From Ectothiorhodospira shaposhnikovii (lineage in GTDB: Bacteria > Pseudomonadota > Gammaproteobacteria > Ectothiorhodospirales > Ectothiorhodospiraceae): DNA of 64,000 nt. The translations under genes and the position numbers were made by a program. Within the stretch, counting starts at the first letter, position 1. Each line of letters starts with the position of its first letter. The stretch is from assembly GCF_016584105.1 (NCBI RefSeq), contig NZ_NRSM01000005.1, positions 86,709 through 150,708 of the forward strand, read 5' to 3'. Of this stretch, positions 60,292 through 64,000 are shown piece by piece. Below the pieces are notes generated by a model. That model made no database searches. It saw only the letters and a list, made by a program, of their open reading frames with translations, and had not been told where the DNA came from.

Positions 60292-61746
60292 ATGCTGATC
60301 TTTGAACGTTCCCGTCCCGGTCGCAGGACCCCCAGCCAGGCCCCGGCCGGTCGAGCGGATGTCGCCGCGCTGCCCGAGCGCTTCCGGCGCCGTCGTCCGG
60401 CGCCGCTGCCGGAGGTGTCCGAGCTGGACGTGGTGCGTCACTACACCCGCCTGTCCCAGAAGAACTTCTCCATCGACACCCATTTCTATCCCCTGGGATC
60501 CTGCACCATGAAGTACAACCCCAGGGTGTGCAACAGCCTGGCCATGCTGCCGGGCTTCCTGCGTCGCCATCCTCACGCCCCCGAGTCGGTGAGCCAGGGC
60601 TTTTTGTCCTGCATGTTCGAACTGCAGGAGATGCTCAAGGACGTCACCGGCATGCAGGCCGTGTCCCTGACCCCCATGGCCGGGGCCCAGGGCGAGTTCG
60701 CCGGAGTGGCCATGATCCACGCCTATCACAAGGCCCGTGGGGATGAAGGTCGTACCGAGATCCTGGTCCCCGACGCCGCCCACGGCACCAACCCGGCCAC
60801 CGCCACCATGTGCGGCTACGCCGTGCGCGAGATCCCCACCGACGCCTCCGGCGATGTGGACATGGAGGCCCTCAAGGCCGCCGTGGGTCCCGCCACCGCG
60901 GGGATCATGCTCACCAACCCGTCCACCCTGGGGGTGTTCGAGCGCCGCATTCACGAGATTGCCCAGGTGGTCCATGACGCCGGTGGCCTGCTGTACTACG
61001 ACGGCGCCAACCTGAACGCCATTCTGGGCAAGGTGCGTCCCGGCGACATGGGCTTCGACGTCATCCACATGAACCTGCACAAGACCTTCTCCACCCCCCA
61101 TGGGGGCGGTGGTCCCGGCGCCGGCGCGGTGGGTGTGAGCGAGCGGCTCAAGCCCTTTCTGCCCATCCCGGTGGTGGGCCAGGAAGGGGAACGCTATCGC
61201 TGGCTCACGGAGCGGGATCTGCCCCAGAGCATTGGCCGCCTGTCCGCCTTCGCCGGCAATGCCGGGGTGTTGCTGCGGGCCTACGTCTACATGCGTCTGC
61301 TGGGTCGGGAAGGTATGCCCAAGGTGGCGGACTACTCCACCCTGAACGCCAACTACGTGATGGCCCGTTTGCGGTCACTGGGCTATGACCTGGCCTTCCC
61401 GGAACGTCGTGCCACCCACGAGTTCATCGTCACCCTGCGACGTCAGGCCAAGGAGCAGGGCGTGACCGCCATGGACGTGGCCAAGCGTCTGCTGGACTAC
61501 GGCTTCCATGCGCCCACCACCTATTTCCCCCTGCTGGTGCCCGAGTGCCTGCTGATCGAGCCCACCGAGACCGAAAGCAAGGAGACCCTGGACGCCTACG
61601 TGGAGGCCATGGCGAAGATCCTGGAAGAGGCGGCAGCCGAGCCCGGGAAGGTGAAGGGTGCTCCCTATACCCAGCCCAACCGGCGTTTTGACGAGGTACG
61701 GGCCGCCAGGGAGCTGGACGTGGCCTGGCAACCCGAGGCCTGCTGA
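60292..61746 (+). CDS. gcvPB: GcvPB, glycine dehydrogenase subunit 2
   Basis: This is the PLP-carrying half of the P protein (484 residues). The cofactor lysine is Lys264 in [16 protein letters not shown], and [15 protein letters not shown] near residue 63 is a family signature. It decarboxylates glycine with GcvPA and passes the aminomethyl group to GcvH. Its stop overlaps the dgkA ATG. A 294-base repeat-rich gap separates it from tpx, so it may have its own promoter. Confidence 0.95.
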   Translation: MLIFERSRPGRRTPSQAPAGRADVAALPERFRRRRPAPLPEVSELDVVRHYTRLSQKNFSIDTHFYPLGSCTMKYNPRVCNSLAMLPGFLRRHPHAPESVSQGFLSCMFELQEMLKDVTGMQAVSLTPMAGAQGEFAGVAMIHAYHKARGDEGRTEILVPDAAHGTNPATATMCGYAVREIPTDASGDVDMEALKAAVGPATAGIMLTNPSTLGVFERRIHEIAQVVHDAGGLLYYDGANLNAILGKVRPGDMGFDVIHMNLHKTFSTPHGGGGPGAGAVGVSERLKPFLPIPVVGQEGERYRWLTERDLPQSIGRLSAFAGNAGVLLRAYVYMRLLGREGMPKVADYSTLNANYVMARLRSLGYDLAFPERRATHEFIVTLRRQAKEQGVTAMDVAKRLLDYGFHAPTTYFPLLVPECLLIEPTETESKETLDAYVEAMAKILEEAAAEPGKVKGAPYTQPNRRFDEVRAARELDVAWQPEAC

Positions 61747-62105
61747 TGGCCTACAGCGGCAACCGGGGCCTGACCCGGATCATCAAGGCGGCTGGATATT
61801 CCTGGAAGGGGCTGCGCAGCACCTTCCGCCACGAGGCCGCCTTTCGTCAGGAGTTGCTGGCCATGATCGTCCTGGTGCCTCTGGCCCTGTGGTTGGGGGA
61901 CAACGGGGTGGAGCGGGCCTTGCTGATCGGCAGCCTGTTCATGATCCTCATCGTGGAGTTGCTCAATTCCGGGATCGAGGCGGCCATCGACCGGATCGGT
62001 CGGGACTATCACGACCTCTCTGCCCGGGCCAAGGACATGGGCTCGGCGGCGGTGCTGTTGTCCATCCTCCATGCCGTGGTGGTGTGGCTGCTGGTACTCC
62101 TGTAA
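61746..62105 (+). CDS. dgkA: Diacylglycerol kinase (DgkA type)
   Basis: This is a small trimeric membrane kinase that recycles diacylglycerol to phosphatidic acid. It has three hydrophobic segments in 119 residues. Active-site residues are visible in EAAFRQE (about 30-36) and ELLNSGIEAAIDRIG (about 71-85). It overlaps the last base of gcvPB, so it is translated with it, though the functions are unrelated. The undecaprenol-kinase subgroup of Gram-positives is less likely from the context. Confidence 0.93.
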   Translation: MAYSGNRGLTRIIKAAGYSWKGLRSTFRHEAAFRQELLAMIVLVPLALWLGDNGVERALLIGSLFMILIVELLNSGIEAAIDRIGRDYHDLSARAKDMGSAAVLLSILHAVVVWLLVLL

Positions 62106-62187
62106 GACACCCGTGGCGCGGGAGCCGGCTTGCCGACGAATGGGTATTTTCCGCAGTTCGGGTCTACACTCAAGGACATCACAACAA

Positions 62188-62210
62188 GGGGCCGGCATCC
62201 GACCGGCCCC
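62188..62210 (+). other. Hairpin in the leader of the GlcG-like gene
   Basis: GGGGCCGG (62188-62195) pairs with CCGGCCCC (62203-62210) around a 7-base loop. It could end dgkA transcripts or fold in the leader of the next gene. No T run follows. Confidence 0.4.
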
Positions 62211-62244
62211 GTCAGTCCTTGCCACCACCATGGAGTGAAAGCCG

Positions 62245-62760
62245 ATGTCGATGAAACTGCCCATCACCCTGGCCACCGCCGCCCTGACCCTCGGTCTGGT
62301 TGCAGCCCCCCTGCAGGCCGACGAAGCCCCGGTGACCATGGACATCAAGGTCATGACCCTGGATACCGCCTCCCGTCTGGCCTGGACCACCCTGGAGGCC
62401 TGCCGCGAGGCGGGCGTCAACGTGGCGGTCACGGTGGTGGATCGTGGCGGTAACACCCAGGTGGTCCTGCGGGACACCCTGGCGGTGGATCTGACCCTGG
62501 AGATCAGCCGACAGAAGGCCTATACGGCCATGTCCTTCAATGGCCCCCTGTCGGAGATGGAGGACCGCTTCACCAAGCCCTTCCAGGTGGGCAAGGTGGA
62601 CGGCGTGGTGTTCTCCGCCGGTGGGCTGCCGATCCATGCGGCGGGGCGGATCATCGGCGGCATCGGCGTGAGCGGCGCCCCGTCCGGGGAGATCGACGAG
62701 ATGTGCGCCCGCAAGGGGTTGGACGAAATCCGTATGGATCTGGAGATGGTTCACCCCTGA
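62245..62760 (+). CDS. GlcG/HbpS-like secreted protein
   Basis: A signal peptide (about 1-26, cleavage near LQADEA) is followed by a GlcG/HbpS domain: LTLDTASRLA-like TLDTASRLAW, VTVVDRGGNTQVVLR and GGLPIHAAGRIIGGIGVSG. HbpS relatives bind haem or small cofactors, and GlcG lies in glycolate operons. The exact role is unknown. It is 171 residues, periplasmic by prediction, standing alone between dgkA and the phosphoesterase gene. Confidence 0.85.
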   Translation: MSMKLPITLATAALTLGLVAAPLQADEAPVTMDIKVMTLDTASRLAWTTLEACREAGVNVAVTVVDRGGNTQVVLRDTLAVDLTLEISRQKAYTAMSFNGPLSEMEDRFTKPFQVGKVDGVVFSAGGLPIHAAGRIIGGIGVSGAPSGEIDEMCARKGLDEIRMDLEMVHP

Positions 62761-62783
62761 GCCGGGTTGATCACTGGCTGCCC

Positions 62784-62814
62784 GCCTGCCGCCAGGTAAA
62801 ATCTGGCGGCAGGC
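62784..62814 (+). terminator. Hairpin after the GlcG-like gene
   Basis: A perfect 12-base stem (GCCTGCCGCCAG with CTGGCGGCAGGC) has a seven-base loop GTAAAAT and begins 23 bases after the stop. No clear T run follows, so it may act as a terminator or a 3'-end stabiliser. Confidence 0.5.
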
Positions 62815-62919
62815 ATCTGGTGGCTTTCGCCTGCCATGTTTCCTTCACCGGGCCGTGATCGTCGTGTCATCCGGCTGGGCCAACCTGTCCTTTATTTTCG
62901 AACAGGGGACAGCACCCAT

Positions 62920-63747
62920 ATGGCCGCCATCGAATGCCGCAGCATCTTCATTTCCGATGTTCACCTGGGCACCCGGGAATGCCGCGCCGAATACCTGCTG
63001 GATTTTCTGGAATCCTCCCACTGCGATCATCTTTATCTGGTCGGCGACATCTTCGATCTGTGGAGCATGCGCCGCCGGGTGTTCTGGAGCGCAGAGCACA
63101 GTGCCGTGATCCAGGCGCTCCTCGACAAGGCCCAATCGGGCACCCGGGTGATCTATATCCCGGGTAACCACGATGGCGCCCTGCGTGTCTTTGCCGGAAC
63201 GGAATTCCAGGGCATCAGGGTGCGTCTGGAAGCGGAGCATCTGACTGCCGACGGTCGTCGCTTTCTGGTCAGCCACGGGGACGAGTTTGATGCGCTTGTC
63301 AGGCACAATCGCCTGGTGAAAGCGCTGGGAGACGGCGCCTATCAGATGTTGTTGCGACTGAACCGGCACTACAACCGCTGGCGGGGTTACATGGGGCATC
63401 CTTATTGGTCCCTGTCCGCCCATGTGAAGAATCGAGTGACCAGGGCCCGGCGGTACATGCGCCGTTTCGAGGAGGCAGCAGCCGGGGAGGCCGTGCGTCG
63501 CAGTTACGACGGCTACATTTGCGGTCATATCCACAAGGCCGGGATCGAGCCCATCCAGGGGGTGCTTTATTGTAACGATGGTGACTGGGTGGAACATTGC
63601 ACTGCCCTGACAGAGGATTATCAGGGCAATCTGCATCTGCTCCACTGGTCGGACCATGCCCGGACGGAGGTCATCCACCCGGTACCGGTCAGGGTGGGGG
63701 AGATGGATTTGCCGCTGGCAGCCCGGGCGGGTACCTCAATGAGCTGA
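62920..63747 (+). CDS. LpxH-like UDP-2,3-diacylglucosamine diphosphatase family protein
   Basis: This calcineurin-type phosphoesterase has all metal motifs: SDVHLG (Asp13, His15), GDIFDLW (Asp43), PGNHD (Asn83, His84), SHGDEFD (His119) and GHIHKA near residue 209. It belongs to the LpxH-like group (COG2908) but is longer than E. coli LpxH (275 against 240). LpxH cleaves UDP-diacylglucosamine in lipid A synthesis; whether this is the lipid A enzyme or a paralogue cannot be decided here. ATG 62920 has AGGGGA about 11 bases upstream; the longer open frame is unsupported. Confidence 0.85.
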   Translation: MAAIECRSIFISDVHLGTRECRAEYLLDFLESSHCDHLYLVGDIFDLWSMRRRVFWSAEHSAVIQALLDKAQSGTRVIYIPGNHDGALRVFAGTEFQGIRVRLEAEHLTADGRRFLVSHGDEFDALVRHNRLVKALGDGAYQMLLRLNRHYNRWRGYMGHPYWSLSAHVKNRVTRARRYMRRFEEAAAGEAVRRSYDGYICGHIHKAGIEPIQGVLYCNDGDWVEHCTALTEDYQGNLHLLHWSDHARTEVIHPVPVRVGEMDLPLAARAGTSMS

Positions 63748-63805
63748 TTTCAGGCGCGTGTTGCGGAGCGAAGATCCAGATCGTGCGGCAGTGTCTTTTT
63801 CTTTG

Positions 63806-63862
63806 TTCTCAACTGATTGAAAAATTTAATCTTTTCAAGAAATTTCAAAAAAGATTCAAAAA
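63806..63862 (+). promoter_or_regulatory. AT-rich UP-element-like region
   Basis: A- and T-tracts fill the 60 bases before the first promoter, in a window that is otherwise GC-rich. Such tracts bind the RNA polymerase alpha subunits and are typical of rRNA promoters. Confidence 0.55.
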
Positions 63863-63867
63863 GGGAG

Positions 63868-63895
63868 TTGACGGGAAAGCTGAGGGGCCTATAAT
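63868..63895 (+). promoter_or_regulatory. Strong promoter P1, probably of an rRNA operon
   Basis: TTGACG (63868-63873) and a perfect TATAAT (63890-63895) are 16 bases apart. The GCGCGCTC just after the -10 is a GC-rich discriminator, as in stringently controlled rRNA promoters. No gene starts after it within the window, so the transcript must run past the right edge. Confidence 0.8.
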
Positions 63896-63961
63896 GCGCG
63901 CTCTCCAACGGCGAGACGGTCTGAACCGAAACGCGGTTGGCAAGATTAAGAGATCGGGGAG

Positions 63962-63990
63962 TTGACAAACGGTTTCGAGATCTTCAGAAT
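63962..63990 (+). promoter_or_regulatory. Second promoter P2 downstream of P1
   Basis: A perfect TTGACA (63962-63967) and CAGAAT (63985-63990) are 17 bases apart. It lies 94 bases after P1. Tandem P1/P2 promoters are typical of rrn operons. Confidence 0.65.
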
Positions 63991-64000
63991 TGTCCTCTTC

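Overview
The window is a 64 kb stretch of chromosome from a GC-rich gammaproteobacterium. It is most likely a member of the Chromatiales, perhaps Ectothiorhodospiraceae. The support for this is a gammaproteobacterial gene order (dcw cluster, zapA-ssrS-5-FCL, ygfB-pepP-ubiH, bamD/rluD, coaE-zapD) combined with DciA and a split glycine decarboxylase (gcvPA/gcvPB). The family-level placement is inference; no rRNA or other decisive marker lies inside the window. Coding density is high, most genes in operons overlap by 1-4 bases, and I saw no phage, transposase or CRISPR.

Layout. (1) 1-14135: the right part of the division and cell wall cluster (murE end, murF, mraY, murD, ftsW, murG, murC, murB, ddl, ftsQ, ftsA, ftsZ) followed by lpxC. 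(2) 14125-21257: dciA on the minus strand, then an M23 peptidase, secA, argJ, a Nudix/ThiE-like fusion and a small membrane-anchored protein of unknown role. (3) 21319-30086, minus strand: pilS-pilR, then pilB-pilC-pilD-coaE-zapD behind a recognisable sigma-70 promoter, with a small CxxC protein (PP0621-like) at the right end. (4) 30224-36885: sucCD, the pair nadE-glnB, a nitroreductase, and the divergent pair bamD/rluD. (5) 36886-40490: a 472-base non-coding, hairpin-rich leader, a 123-residue unknown protein and two tandem mgtE magnesium channels. (6) 40512-49505: a PfkB kinase, a TrhA/hemolysin-III protein, the PA2778/PA2779 pair, an MFS transporter, coaD and a ferredoxin, rpiA and ilvA, a small unknown and an EVE protein. 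(7) 49484-55395: 5-formyl-THF cyclo-ligase, 6S RNA, zapA and a ZapB-like coiled-coil protein on minus; a YgfB protein, pepP and two ubiquinone-type hydroxylases on plus. (8) 55462-61746: a methyltransferase, a tandem glycine riboswitch with its terminator, then gcvT, gcvH, gcvPA, tpx and gcvPB. (9) 61746-64000: dgkA, a GlcG/HbpS-like secreted protein, an LpxH-like phosphoesterase and two strong promoters, probably of an rRNA operon beginning just past the right edge.

Themes. Cell division is heavily represented: FtsW, FtsQ, FtsA, FtsZ, ZapA, a ZapB-like protein and ZapD. Several small-molecule control points are visible: glycine (riboswitch plus gcv operon), nitrogen status and NAD (nadE next to glnB) and magnesium (leader plus tandem mgtE). 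Most of the window is well-known core genome. The parts most worth a second look are the mgtE leader with its small protein, tpx embedded in the split glycine decarboxylase with palindromic repeats on both sides, nadE-glnB, the PA2778/PA2779 pair and the Nudix/ThiE-like fusion.
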